Positions 51,980 to 62,200 of a stretch of DNA of 64,000 bases are shown here, piece after piece. The notes beneath the pieces were generated by a model. The model had not been told where the DNA came from, did not search any database, and was given only the letters and a program-made list of their open reading frames with translations. A program made the position numbers and the translations under genes. Every line of letters starts with the position of its first letter. Position 1 is the first letter of the stretch. Source of the stretch: Candidatus Acidiferrum typicum (GTDB lineage: Bacteria; Acidobacteriota; Terriglobia; Acidiferrales; UBA7541); assembly GCA_002478115.1 (NCBI GenBank), contig DLMH01000170.1, positions 1-64,000 on the forward strand, read 5' to 3'.

Positions 51980-54202
51980 TCAGCCTGCTTCCTTGAAGGC
52001 TCTGCGTCTGTGGGTTGGGCTTGCCGCGGATAGAAATCGCCCGACCTCCGTCAAATCGTGGGTCCTATGGTAGCGCGGCAGCGACTCCAAGAAAATTTTA
52101 CCATAGGGCATACGTTGGATGCGGGTGTCCAGGAGGGCCAGGACGCCGCGGTCGGTTTTGGAGCGAATGAGCCTGCCAAAACCCTGTTTCAGGGCAAGAA
52201 CGGCCTGGGGTACCTGGAATTCCGCAAAGGGGTTGCGCCCGTCCTCCTGTAAGGCCCTGACGCGGGCGGCCACGATGGGGTCGCTGGGGACCGCGAAGGG
52301 CAAACGGTCAACAATGACGCAGGAAAGTTGATCGCCGGGCACATCCACGCCTTGCCAGAAGCTGGAGGTGGCGAAGAGGACTGTATTCGCGGTGTTCTTG
52401 AAGCGTTCGAGAAGCACAGAGCGCGGGGCCGTTCCTTGCAGGAGCAGGGGGAAGTCGAGCCGGTCGCGGACCCGCTCGAACAGATCGTTCATCTGGGCAT
52501 AGCTGGTAAACAGACAGAAGGCGCGGCCCTGGCTGAGTTCCAGCAACGCCACAATTTCGTCCGCAGCCTTGGGCGCAAAGCCCGGGTCGCGCACGTCAGG
52601 CATTTTCTGCGGGAGATAGAGGAGCGCCTGCTCTTCGTAGTGAAATTCAGGGGGGAGGCCGCTTTCCTTGACGTGGTCCAGGCCGAGGCGCTGGCGGATG
52701 AACTCGAAGCGGCCGCCGACGGTGAGTGTCGCTGAAGTGAGAATGACCGTGTCGAAGGCTTCAAAGAGGCGCTCCCGCAAGATCTGGCTGACGTCAATCG
52801 GGGTGGCCGCAAGGAACACGCCCTTGTTCCTGCGCTCAAACCAGTAAACGTAATTCTTCTCGTTGGACTCGAAAAGAAACGCCAGCTCCTGGCGTGTTTC
52901 AAAGCTGCGGCGGGCGATGCGCAGCAGCTCTTCGGGTTTCTGGGTGAGGGCGGCGAATTCCGTCTCCATGCCCTTCAAGGAGTTGACCAGCGCGTCGTAG
53001 GCTTCGCGGTTCTGCTCGAGGAAAACTTCGCGCTCGTGCCGTGAAAAGGAAAAACGGCCATCGCGTGGTGGAAACGCGTCAAAGAAACTGCGGCTCCTTT
53101 CCCGGATGCGCTGGGTGCGGCGAAGGAGCGTGGGAGTTCCCTGGTGCGTCAAGCGCATGGCGTGATCGGCATCGCGCGCAAGCTCTTCGAAGCGGAAATT
53201 GGAAATCTGCTGGCCAAAGTAGTCGCTGGCGACGTCTTCCATTTCGTGGGCTTCGTCAAACACGACGGCGGAATATTCCGGAAGGATGCTGCCGAAATCA
53301 TCCTTTTTCAGGGCCAGATCGGCGAAAAAGAGGTGGTGGTTGACGATGATCAGGTCCGCATCTTTGGCGCGCTGGTGCATGGCGGTCAGGAAACACTGCT
53401 GAAATTCGGGGCACTTCTGGCCGGTGCAGGTGTCGCGCCGCGCGTCAAGGCGCGTCCACAGCTCGGAGTCGTCCGGCAAAAAGGTGAGTTCCGCGCGGTC
53501 GCCGGATTCCGTCAGGCGGGCCCAGTCCTTGATCTGCCGGAAAGCGTCCACTTCCTCCATACCGCGCAAAACCGGTTGGTCGGCCAGGGCATGCATTTTT
53601 GCGAGGCACAGAAAATTGGACCGGCCCTTCATCACCGCAACTTTGAGTTGGGGAGCAAAGTGCTTTTGCAGGAAAGGAACGTCCTTCTGATAGAGCTGCT
53701 CCTGTAGCGATTTCGTGGCCGTGGAGATAACCACGCGGCGGCCGCTGCAGATTGCCGGGAGTAGATAGGCCAGGGTCTTTCCGGTGCCGGTGCCTGCTTC
53801 CAGGATGGCGTGGTGGTGGTTCTCGAAGGCATCGTGCACCGCTTCCGCCATTTGCAGTTGGCCAGGGCGATGTTCGTAGCCGCCGATCATGCTCTTCTCG
53901 AGGAAGCCGCCGGGGCCGAAGATCGCGGCCATGGTGGGTTGTGCGCCGTGCTCCTGCTGCTGCGTGGAGGGAGCTGCTGAATCACGGTCCGCTAGTGGAG
54001 GAGTAACTTCACCGCGTTGCGGGACCGGACGGCCTTCGACGTCGTGCGCGCGCATCTCTTCTTCGAGCGGTGCATAGACGCGCTCGGCAACCGCTTCATT
54101 GCGTTTTTTGCTGGACTGCTGGAGATCCGATTTGGATGTGCGTTTTGCCAGAGAGCCTGCCCAATCCCGGGGAATCACGGCCTGAATTTGTAACGATAGC
54201 AT
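51980..54202 (-). CDS. dinG: DinG/XPD-family ATP-dependent helicase
   Basis: About 740 aa from ATG 54202; the homologous part begins near MAAIFGPGGFLEK (ATG 53932), and the low-complexity 90 residues before it may not be translated. Walker A EAGTGTGKT, DEAH box VVFDEAHEMEDV, and four cysteines (NFLC, then DTCTGQKCPEFQQC) that would hold a 4Fe-4S cluster as in DinG/XPD. C-terminal motifs are FATSSFWQGVDVPG and GFGRLIRSKTDRG. It unwinds DNA, D-loops or R-loops 5' to 3'. queD begins 43 bases downstream. Confidence 0.9.
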   Translation of the reverse strand: MLSLQIQAVIPRDWAGSLAKRTSKSDLQQSSKKRNEAVAERVYAPLEEEMRAHDVEGRPVPQRGEVTPPLADRDSAAPSTQQQEHGAQPTMAAIFGPGGFLEKSMIGGYEHRPGQLQMAEAVHDAFENHHHAILEAGTGTGKTLAYLLPAICSGRRVVISTATKSLQEQLYQKDVPFLQKHFAPQLKVAVMKGRSNFLCLAKMHALADQPVLRGMEEVDAFRQIKDWARLTESGDRAELTFLPDDSELWTRLDARRDTCTGQKCPEFQQCFLTAMHQRAKDADLIIVNHHLFFADLALKKDDFGSILPEYSAVVFDEAHEMEDVASDYFGQQISNFRFEELARDADHAMRLTHQGTPTLLRRTQRIRERSRSFFDAFPPRDGRFSFSRHEREVFLEQNREAYDALVNSLKGMETEFAALTQKPEELLRIARRSFETRQELAFLFESNEKNYVYWFERRNKGVFLAATPIDVSQILRERLFEAFDTVILTSATLTVGGRFEFIRQRLGLDHVKESGLPPEFHYEEQALLYLPQKMPDVRDPGFAPKAADEIVALLELSQGRAFCLFTSYAQMNDLFERVRDRLDFPLLLQGTAPRSVLLERFKNTANTVLFATSSFWQGVDVPGDQLSCVIVDRLPFAVPSDPIVAARVRALQEDGRNPFAEFQVPQAVLALKQGFGRLIRSKTDRGVLALLDTRIQRMPYGKIFLESLPRYHRTHDLTEVGRFLSAASPTHRRRAFKEAG

Positions 54203-54294
54203 AACCCGCGCGGCTGTTCTCGTGGCGACGCGACGCGCTATACCGGCGCGTTGTAACCGATTGCGTCTCCTATACGTCAAGATAATAGGTATAT

Positions 54295-54909
54295 ATGCGC
54301 CAGATTCGTTCTCAACGCGGGAAGGAATTGCTCAAAATCCTAGCCATCGTTCTGGGGGTGCTCTTGGCAATGCCTGCGGGTGCGTACGACTTCCCGCTCA
54401 CCTCGAGCGCCATTCGCGATGCGTACTTTCTGGGGGCCCGCCAAGGAGGGCTCACTCCCCAATTTCTTGCTCGGTATTCGCACCGGGTCTCGGACCTCCA
54501 CGAGAGAAGCTGCATTTCTGAAATCAGGCTCGAAACACCTTTCTTGCAGGTGGCGGATTACACCAGCAAGGTCCCCAATTACAGCTCGCAGGATGCCGTG
54601 AAAGATTTTCGTGACAAGCCGCTGAATTTTCGCATTTTTTTGAATATTTGCTACATGAGCGAGGCACCGCCGCCAAACACGGTCAGAATCAAAGTCGTTC
54701 AGAATAAAAAAGAAATTGTGCCTCTAACCGACACGCGTTCCGCTTATGCCGAGCCTCTCAACGAATACGGCTTCTTACCTCCCAATGGGGAGAAGGCACA
54801 ACTGGAAATCGACGCGCAAAAGGTGGATTCCTCTACGTTTACCATCCAGATTGATACGCCGGACGGCCAGCACGCCGAATGTATGTTTGATATGCAAGCG
54901 CTCCGCTAG
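54295..54909 (+). CDS. Secreted hypothetical protein, 204 aa
   Basis: N-terminal signal peptide (KILAIVLGVLLAMPAGAYDF). The mature part has strands and turns such as YMSEAPPPNTVRIKVVQNKK and a C-terminal FTIQIDTPDGQHAECMFDM. No family recognised. The ATG is immediately preceded by AT-rich sequence and lacks a ribosome binding site. It is divergent from the helicase gene. Confidence 0.72.
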   Translation: MRQIRSQRGKELLKILAIVLGVLLAMPAGAYDFPLTSSAIRDAYFLGARQGGLTPQFLARYSHRVSDLHERSCISEIRLETPFLQVADYTSKVPNYSSQDAVKDFRDKPLNFRIFLNICYMSEAPPPNTVRIKVVQNKKEIVPLTDTRSAYAEPLNEYGFLPPNGEKAQLEIDAQKVDSSTFTIQIDTPDGQHAECMFDMQALR

Positions 54910-55091
54910 CCCCTCAAGGCGTTGTCGAGCACGTGTCCCTGGGGTAAGTTCTACGCAGCCCGTTAGCAGTTGGGCACTTTGGGACATTCCTACCCGGCTC
55001 CAAACAGCCCCAAGAGATACATTATTTCTGGGGATTTCCCAGCCATCTCGCCCGTCGGGCTTGGTGTTTAATTTTGACGTGGGGTGTTTGC

Positions 55092-56552
55092 ATGAACTCA
55101 AAGCGTGCCCTTTTTCTCCTTGGAATCTCAGCGATTTTCATCCTTACTTCCTGCAGCGGACTTAAGACGGCCGTTTGCACGACAAATTGCACGGTGAGCG
55201 GTAACGCGACGCTCAACCTAACGCTTTCCGATACGCCGCCGGCGGGAGTCGGCGTGATCAGTTTCACCCTGCCCATTTCCGGGATCAGCCTCGTGCCTAC
55301 TACCGGCAGTGCGGTTTCGGTGTATTCGGGGGGAAACTTTGAACTTACTCGCCTGCAGTCGGATTCCGCACCAGTGGCCGTCGGAGTGTCCGTGCCCGAG
55401 GGGAGCTACACGGCGATCAAGGTTACGCTTGGCACGTCCAGCGGGGTTTTCATCAATGCATCCGGCGGGAGCATCACGAGTTCGAAGGGAACATGCGTCG
55501 CCAACGCCGTGTGCCCACTTCCGGCGGGGGCGGCGACCTCGATCACGTTCACGTTCCCATCGGCGCTCACATTGTCGGCGAATCAGACGCAATGGATTGG
55601 CCTGGACTTTAATCTGAATAACGCCATCACGTCTTCGAGCGGAATTACCGTGGACTTCGGGCAGGCCAACGTGCTCACCGCGACGACGACGGCCCCGACT
55701 GGCATCTCTAGCGGCAACGTGGCGAACATTGACGATTTCACGGGCATTGTCAAGGCCATCTCCTCCAGCAGCATCACTTTGAACTCAACGGCGCGCGGCA
55801 ACCTCACCGCTTCCATCAGCTCGACAACGCCGGTGTACGATAACGATCCTCTGAATCCTTGTTCGAGCGGAACCCCCTCCTGCATCAAGCTAGGTTCCAT
55901 CGTGAGTTTGCAGGGCGTGCTGACCAGCGCAGGCGTGGTGGACGCCACTTCGCTAGACATTATTAACGGCTCCACAACGCCAGCCGACGAGGTGGAGGGC
56001 ACCATCTACCCAAGCACCTGCAACGGGGGCTCGAATTTGGGACTGATTCTCGCGGATAGCGCGGTGCCATCGGCTAACGCAACACTGACCGGCCTCTCCT
56101 ATGGTGCCGGATTCTGTCTTACCGTGAGTCCGACCGCCTCTTTCCTCGTGGACACGGGTTTCCTGCCCACTGGACAGCTAACAGCCGGTTTCTCGAACTC
56201 CAGCGACATTCAGGCTGGGCAGGTTGTGCGTGTGAACGTCAGCAACGTAGTAGCCGGCAGTGTGGTTGACGCCACAGCTACGAATCTGGTTCTGCGCTAC
56301 TCGCGGCTCTCGGGCACGGTAAACGTCGTTACCGGCAACAACTTCTCCATAAATGGTCTTCCGACCTACCTGGGCTTCACGCTCTCGCCCCTGGTTGCGA
56401 CCTATTCCGGCAGCACGATCTTTGAAGGGACGACGCAAGGCATCAACGGATTGAGCAATCCCTCGCCCGTTGCGATCCGTGCTTTGTACCTCAACCCGGT
56501 TACGGCGCAGCAGGGAATACCTTTTCTGGCGGCCAAGGTTCGACTCAACTAG
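55092..56552 (+). CDS. Lipoprotein with DUF4382-like and DUF5666-like domains
   Basis: 486 aa from ATG 55092. Lipobox ILTSCSG marks a lipoprotein signal (Cys near 21). Residues about 35-190 look like DUF4382 (LSDTPPAGVGVISFTLPISG, VPEGSYTAIKVTLG); the rest has repeated DUF5666-like strands (FTGIVKAISSSSITLNS, VEGTIYPST, LSGTVNVVTGNNFSI). It is probably anchored in a membrane facing the periplasm or surface. Function unknown. A strong terminator follows. Confidence 0.82.
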   Translation: MNSKRALFLLGISAIFILTSCSGLKTAVCTTNCTVSGNATLNLTLSDTPPAGVGVISFTLPISGISLVPTTGSAVSVYSGGNFELTRLQSDSAPVAVGVSVPEGSYTAIKVTLGTSSGVFINASGGSITSSKGTCVANAVCPLPAGAATSITFTFPSALTLSANQTQWIGLDFNLNNAITSSSGITVDFGQANVLTATTTAPTGISSGNVANIDDFTGIVKAISSSSITLNSTARGNLTASISSTTPVYDNDPLNPCSSGTPSCIKLGSIVSLQGVLTSAGVVDATSLDIINGSTTPADEVEGTIYPSTCNGGSNLGLILADSAVPSANATLTGLSYGAGFCLTVSPTASFLVDTGFLPTGQLTAGFSNSSDIQAGQVVRVNVSNVVAGSVVDATATNLVLRYSRLSGTVNVVTGNNFSINGLPTYLGFTLSPLVATYSGSTIFEGTTQGINGLSNPSPVAIRALYLNPVTAQQGIPFLAAKVRLN

Positions 56553-56578
56553 TTTTCCCCCGCCTCCGCAAAAGGCGA

Positions 56579-56612
56579 CGGGCCCCGGGAGTTCCGGGGC
56601 CCGTTTCCTTTC
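56579..56612 (+). terminator. Terminator after the lipoprotein gene
   Basis: Stem CGGGCCCCGG/CCGGGGCCCG, loop GAGTT, followed by TTTCCTTT. Confidence 0.8.
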
Positions 56613-56637
56613 CCAGACTTTCTCTCTTATGGATGAT

Positions 56638-58329
56638 TTACAAGCCGCCGACGGTGGTGTTCGGCGGAAGCGGGTGGCTTACCGGCCCCGTTGGCACAGA
56701 CGGAATATTGGGGGCGACCACAGGCTGCAACCGGCGGTACACCGCCAGCGAGATAGCCCCCATGCCCCACAGAACGACCGCCAGCGCGGCCCAGAAGCCG
56801 ATGAAGGGGATACTCGTGACGAGGCGCACCAGGAACACGCCCAGCGCCATGCGCGCCACCAGCGGCCAGTAGTCGCTCGTCCGGCCCAGCAGCCATTGGC
56901 CGACGATGGTGCCAACCACGATATCCGTGCACAGGAGCACAATCACATAAAGGAATAACGTGGAAATTCCCAGCAGCAATCCGACAATCGTAATGCAGGC
57001 GATGATCGCGGCGATGGGCAATCCAAAGGTGACCAGGACACCCAGCCCGAACGCTGCTCCATAGTGTTCGCCGGCTTCCACGGTGTCCACAGCGAACCGC
57101 GGAAACAATCCGTAAATGACCAAGCCAAGCAGCACAAACGCAGCGGTAAAGATCAGCCGCCAGATGTAATAACCCACGCCACGTTCGTAATTGGTATGCG
57201 GCTGGTGCTTGGTGAATTGCAGGGGTGAAGCCAGCTTGGCTTCGGGCGAAACGGTGGCGGGCTTTGCTCCCTCAAATTCGGCTTTTCCGTCAATTTCGGC
57301 GGTAGAACTGATCGTCAGCGATTTTCCCTTGCCCTGCAGGGAACCGCCGATGAATCCGGAGAGCGTGGCTTGATCGAAAAAAGCAAGGAAGTCTCTGCCA
57401 ATTTTGCCGTCAAGGGTCAGCGTTTGCCCAAATACCGTCAAGCTGCGGCCGATCTTTCCGCTCGCGTCGAGACTGAGCACTTCGTTAAAGGACAAAACGT
57501 TTCGCCCGATGTCTCCACTGATGGTGATGTTATTCGTGAAGGCGCGAATGTTCCCGTCCACCTGGCCGGTGATCCGCGTGCCCTGTGCAAAACAAAAGAC
57601 ATCGCCCGTGACGTGCCCCCCAACGTCCAATTGCTGGCCGAAAGCGAAAACGTCGCCATCCACGGTGCCATCCACACGAACGTGATTGCCAGTGAGGAAG
57701 ATGTCGCCCTTGATGGTTTCACTTTTCGCGACGCTCACGGAATCGCCTTTGCGAAATTCGGTGGCGAAGGCTGCCGGCGTCGTCGCGAGCAGCAGGCCCA
57801 AACTGGCAAACACCATCGCCAGTGCGGATCCCCTTCGGATATATCTCCGGAAGGCAAAGGCAGCGGAACCTGCCAGAACGGCGAGCGCGAGAACCTCAAA
57901 CAGCGTGAACATGGATTGCCATCCTTTCCAGAATGCCCCCTGAAAGACCAGCAAGCTCAGAAGGTTTGTGCTGCCAAAGCCAGCCTGCTCGAGTTGCTTT
58001 TCCCAGGGCTCGATATAACCCGCGTAGAGGGTGTAAACGCCGAGTACCGCGAGACCAAACACCAGGCCCCAGATCCATTGCATGGATCGTTTCACGGCCA
58101 AACGAAACTCCGCCAGCCGCGCCGGAAGCGGTTCGTCCTGTTCCAGCATGGCGCGGGTCAACAGGCGCGATTCGCGGTCCAGCGCGCGGAGCAGCGTCAG
58201 GCAGCTCGTGCAGGTCTGCGTGTGCAGGGACACTTCCTGCGCGCGCTCCCGGTCGAGCTGCCGCTCGACGTAGAGGAGCAGCGTCATTTCATCCAAATGC
58301 TTGTTCGGGATCATTTCAGTGTCGCTCAA
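56638..58329 (-). CDS. Anti-sigma zinc finger fused to bactofilin-like and polytopic membrane domains
   Basis: 563 aa from a TTG start with GGAGGG five bases upstream; it overlaps the sigma stop (TTGA). N-terminal zinc finger H36-x3-C40-x2-C43. Membrane segments lie near 85-105, 130-150 and 165-190. Residues about 195-330 are short strands such as DIFLTGNHVRVDGTVDGDVFAFG and VTGDVFCFAQGTRITGQVDG, the beta-helix spelling of bactofilin-like (polymer-forming) domains. A C-terminal block of four to five membrane helices (385-525) follows. The finger would bind the sigma factor encoded just upstream. This domain chain is unusual. Confidence 0.83.
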   Translation of the reverse strand: MSDTEMIPNKHLDEMTLLLYVERQLDRERAQEVSLHTQTCTSCLTLLRALDRESRLLTRAMLEQDEPLPARLAEFRLAVKRSMQWIWGLVFGLAVLGVYTLYAGYIEPWEKQLEQAGFGSTNLLSLLVFQGAFWKGWQSMFTLFEVLALAVLAGSAAFAFRRYIRRGSALAMVFASLGLLLATTPAAFATEFRKGDSVSVAKSETIKGDIFLTGNHVRVDGTVDGDVFAFGQQLDVGGHVTGDVFCFAQGTRITGQVDGNIRAFTNNITISGDIGRNVLSFNEVLSLDASGKIGRSLTVFGQTLTLDGKIGRDFLAFFDQATLSGFIGGSLQGKGKSLTISSTAEIDGKAEFEGAKPATVSPEAKLASPLQFTKHQPHTNYERGVGYYIWRLIFTAAFVLLGLVIYGLFPRFAVDTVEAGEHYGAAFGLGVLVTFGLPIAAIIACITIVGLLLGISTLFLYVIVLLCTDIVVGTIVGQWLLGRTSDYWPLVARMALGVFLVRLVTSIPFIGFWAALAVVLWGMGAISLAVYRRLQPVVAPNIPSVPTGPVSHPLPPNTTVGGL

Positions 58330-58934
58330 CGAGTCCCTCCTGCGGCAAGGGCGCTGTTTTCACCCAGCACCTGCCGGAGTTCGTGTCTGGCGCGCAGCAA
58401 AACTACTCCCACAAACGCCCGCCGCACGCCCAGGGCGTCAGCAATTTCGTCGTAGGACATATCCGAGTAATAACGCATCACGAGGGCCATGCGGGCGCGC
58501 ACGCCGAGCTTGCCCAGGGCCTTGCGCACCTCTTCGTTGCTGCGCTCTTCAATCAAGCGCTCCAACTGGTTGGGATCGGGATGCTCCAGGGGAACGTTGT
58601 CGACATCCTCGGTTTCCTTGTTCTGGCGGCCTTTGCGGCGGCGCAGCATGTCCCAGCAATGATTGGCGGCGACTTTATAGAGCCAGGCGGAGAACGACCG
58701 GGTGTGGTCGAATTGGCTGAGCTTGTCGCGCAACTTCATGAAAATCTCCATGGTCGCGTCTTCCGCGTCCTCGTGCGTGGGCATGGCGCGGCGGCAAAAA
58801 CGGAAGATCGCCGGGGCATATTCCCGGTACAAGTCGCCCCAAGCGTCGGCGTCCCCGGTCCGAGCCCGAACGACCAAATCCGTGGGTTCCGTTTTTCCCG
58901 GCGCGCTCATTCGCCCTGGTCTCAGAGGTTCCAT
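58326..58934 (-). CDS. ECF-type RNA polymerase sigma factor (second)
   Basis: 202 aa. Region 2: WGDLYREYAPAIFRFCRRAM, EDAEDATMEIFMKLRDKLSQF, FSAWLYKVAANHCWDMLRRR; region 4: GVRARMALVMRYYSDMSYDEIA, RRAFVGVVLLRARHELR. ATG 58934 or ATG 58910 may be the start. TTACAA-N12-TTGTAA at 58955-58978 lies just upstream and could be a regulatory site. The stop overlaps the anti-sigma start, so sigma and anti-sigma are made in step. The gap 58935-59182 upstream holds nothing else that I recognise. Confidence 0.92.
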   Translation of the reverse strand: MEPLRPGRMSAPGKTEPTDLVVRARTGDADAWGDLYREYAPAIFRFCRRAMPTHEDAEDATMEIFMKLRDKLSQFDHTRSFSAWLYKVAANHCWDMLRRRKGRQNKETEDVDNVPLEHPDPNQLERLIEERSNEEVRKALGKLGVRARMALVMRYYSDMSYDEIADALGVRRAFVGVVLLRARHELRQVLGENSALAAGGTR

Positions 58935-59182
58935 AACCTAGTACGCAGTGGAAGTTACAAAACTATCACAAGTTGTAATGAGGAGAGCGGATAGAGGAGG
59001 CGGGTAGGCACCCCTCTTGCTTGCGGCGAGATCGTGCGGGAATGTGCGGTGGTGCTCAAGCGACAGAAAACACAGTGGTTAGTGGAACGCTCCCAAGCGA
59101 AAGTCGAATACACCCCCGGATTGCGGCCATACGAGAAGACTGAACGCTGCGAGCAGGGAGACATGATTTGCACGGAGGCAGA

Positions 59183-59221
59183 ACTAAACGGCCCCGGCCT
59201 GCGCGACCGGGACCGTTTAGT
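59183..59221. repeat. Long hairpin downstream of the TonB-dependent receptor gene
   Basis: ACTAAACGG-C-CCCGG pairs with CCGGG-A-CCGTTTAGT across a nine-base loop: 14 paired bases with one mismatch. It lies 23 bases after the receptor stop on the minus strand. No T-run follows, so it may be an mRNA-stabilising or factor-dependent end rather than a classical terminator. Confidence 0.55.
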
Positions 59222-59243
59222 TCAAGAACACATTGGCGCAAAG

Positions 59244-62200
59244 CTAGAAGATGAACTTAGCGGCGACCTGCAGGCTGCGCGGACCGCCTCCTCCAAGAAC
59301 TGGATAACCAGCGCCGACGTCCGCGGTCACATTGATGGGCAGGTAGCCTTGTAAGCGGCCGTTGGAGCTGAAGGAGTTGGTGATCGTGGGATCCGAGAGG
59401 AAATTTGGCCAGATCGGGTTTGCAAAATTCGGATGATTGAGCAGGTTGTAGGCTTCAAAGCGCAGCTCCATTTTCAGGCGTTCCGTGATGTTGGTGCTTT
59501 TGAAAATGGAAAAATCCATCTGGCGGAACGCCGGCCCAAGAAGGGAGTTTCTGCCCTCATTGCCGAAGTGGCGAGTCCCTGGGGTGCAAGTCGCAGCCGT
59601 GCCGTCGAAGCCAGTAGCCAGCGGGGTACACGGTGCAGCAAAAGAACTCAGGTCGAGGAATTGAGCAGGGTTGCTGTAATTGTATGTAATGGGACCAACG
59701 ACATCCGGCTTTGAAAAATAGGTTCCCGAGCCGTCGTAATCATCAGCTCCCAAAATCATATGGAAAGGGTTTCCCGACTGCATCGTCAAAATGCCGTTTA
59801 GCCCCCAACCGTTGGTGAGCTTTTCCAAGCTGCCCTTGCGATCGGGAAATTCGTACATGAAGTTCCAACTGAGACGATTGCGGATGTCGAAGTTCGAGTT
59901 GCCGCGGTTAGCCGAAGGGTTAGTGCTGTCTGTGGGTTGCGCGGCGTTCGGCACGTAGTCTTCGCCGTCGCTGGCCGTATCAATCGAGTGAGACCATGTG
60001 TAGCTGAGGCCGGTGGTAAGGCCATGCCAGTTATCAATGCGGAGCGTCGTTTGCAAGGCATTGTAGTTGGAATTCGCCGCGCTTTGTTCCCAGTAGATGT
60101 AGCTGAAATTGTTCCCGGTGAGCCGTCTGGGAACATCACCGTCATTGATGCAACCGCATCCCAGATCCGCGGCAGTAATCTGCGCTTGAGATGGCTGGTT
60201 GATGTCCAGGAAGTCAAGGAGTTTGTGCCCCTGAGAGCCGACATACCCCACTTGAATGACAACTTTACGTGTCAACTGTTGCTGCAAGTTGAGGTTGTAG
60301 TTCTCTAAATACGGACTGCGCAAGTGTGGATCGACGCCGAACGCGTCCCCCATTGGAGTGTAGTTGGAGAAGACGGGCTGACCCGGGGCGAACGGCACGA
60401 GGTTGCCGTAGGCGTCCGTGGCCGGAGAACCAAAAGAAATCTGACCGACACCCGGGAGTCCGGAGTACGCCGGACCGGGATCAAAGCTGCTGCTGTAGGG
60501 CAGATGACCCATAAACATGTCCTGGGAGTAAGCATCGTAGAAGATGCCGTAGCCCGCCCGAACGACTGTTTTGCCCTTCCCATTTACGTCCCAGGCCACG
60601 CTGACACGCGGCGCCCAGTTCTTGTAATCCGGCTGGTACAGGCGGCCCGCGCCCACGGGGAAAACATCACCGGTAGTGGGATCGACATTGGTGAACATGT
60701 CCTGTTTTTCCTGAACGATCCCGAAATAGTCATAGCGCAGACCGAGATTGAGCGTGAGGCTGCGAGTGAACCGGTAGCTATCCTGGAGGTAACCGGCATG
60801 TGAATTCTCGAAGGTGTTGCGATTGGTGTCCCCGATCCCCTGGGTGCCCCCGTCATCGGGAATCCCCGCCAGAAACGATTCCAGACCGCTGAATTCCAGT
60901 TTGCCGCGGAACGTGCGATTGAAGTATTGCGAAATGCTGGTTCTCCGAAACTCGTAGCCAAATTTGATGTCGTGTTTGCCAAATTTCCAGGAAATATTGT
61001 CGATGTAATGCCAGTTGGTATCCACGCGCTGGCGGGGATCCGCCTTGTCGGAGCCCAACTGCGGCAAGCCGCTGACTATGATAACTGGCATCCCGAAATT
61101 GTAAGGATTGCCAGCGTTGGGGGTGCCTAGCCCAACAGTATCAAGACCGATCGAACTGGGGTCGAAGCTGCGGTCCTGGGAGTAAAAGCCCTCGGCAAAG
61201 CGGTTCCAGCCAAGCCGCGCTTCGTTCACGATCGAAGGAGAAAGAATGGAAACATATGAGATGGAGATGAGCTGCACCCGCGTGGGAGTCATGGTGTTGT
61301 AGTTAGGCAACAAACCCCCACCGGTCAAGGCCAGGGGGAAAAGTTGGGTGCTGTCGCCGATATAGTAGCGGCCCGTTAGAATATTATTCTTGTTGAATTC
61401 GTGGTCGAGCTTGACGATGCCGTTGTCCACGCGATTGGAAAAGGGAGTCGAGATGATGGTGTTGGTCCCGCCATTGGCGTAGCAATCCACATTGGGATTC
61501 GTTGCAGCGGGCCAGGGGTTGAGGGCCAGCAGTTTTTGAATCACGGGATTGATTCCACCAGCCGGCGTGTTATTCGTGATATCCGCCGCGGTGGGAACAC
61601 AACCGGGGCTGCTCTGAGCGCCGGTCTCGCGCACTGCCTCATAATCCACGAAGAAGAATGTCTTGTCGTGCTTGATAGGCCCGCCGAACGAGCCGCCGAA
61701 TTGATTCAGGTGGAAAGGCTGTTGGGGTCCTACCGATGCCAGATCAAAAAAATTGCGGGCATTGAGCGCGGTGTTGCGCAGAAAGTCAAAAGCAGAGCCA
61801 TGCCAGTCGTTGGTGCCGCTCTTGGTCACGATAAGGATCGCGGCGCCGGCGCTGCGGCCATACTCAGCCTCAAAGTTGGAAGCGACGTGGACCTCGGCGA
61901 TGGCTTCAATCGGAAGGATGGTGGCCGGGGTGGCAAACACACCGCCTTCGTTGATGGCCGGGTCATTGCGGTAGCCATCATTCATGTCCGTGCCATCGAG
62001 CAGGTAGTTGTTGGAGCGGCCTCTGGCTCCATTGACCGAAACCGTCCCATAAGACCCAGGAGAGTCTGTAATGGCATCCGGGCCTGAACTGGCTCCCGGG
62101 ACAAGCAAGATCAGCTTCTGGTAGTCGCGGCCGTTGACAGGGAGATTTTCAACGGAATTGGATTCCACAATTCCGCCCATATCGTTCGAGGTCGTTTCCA

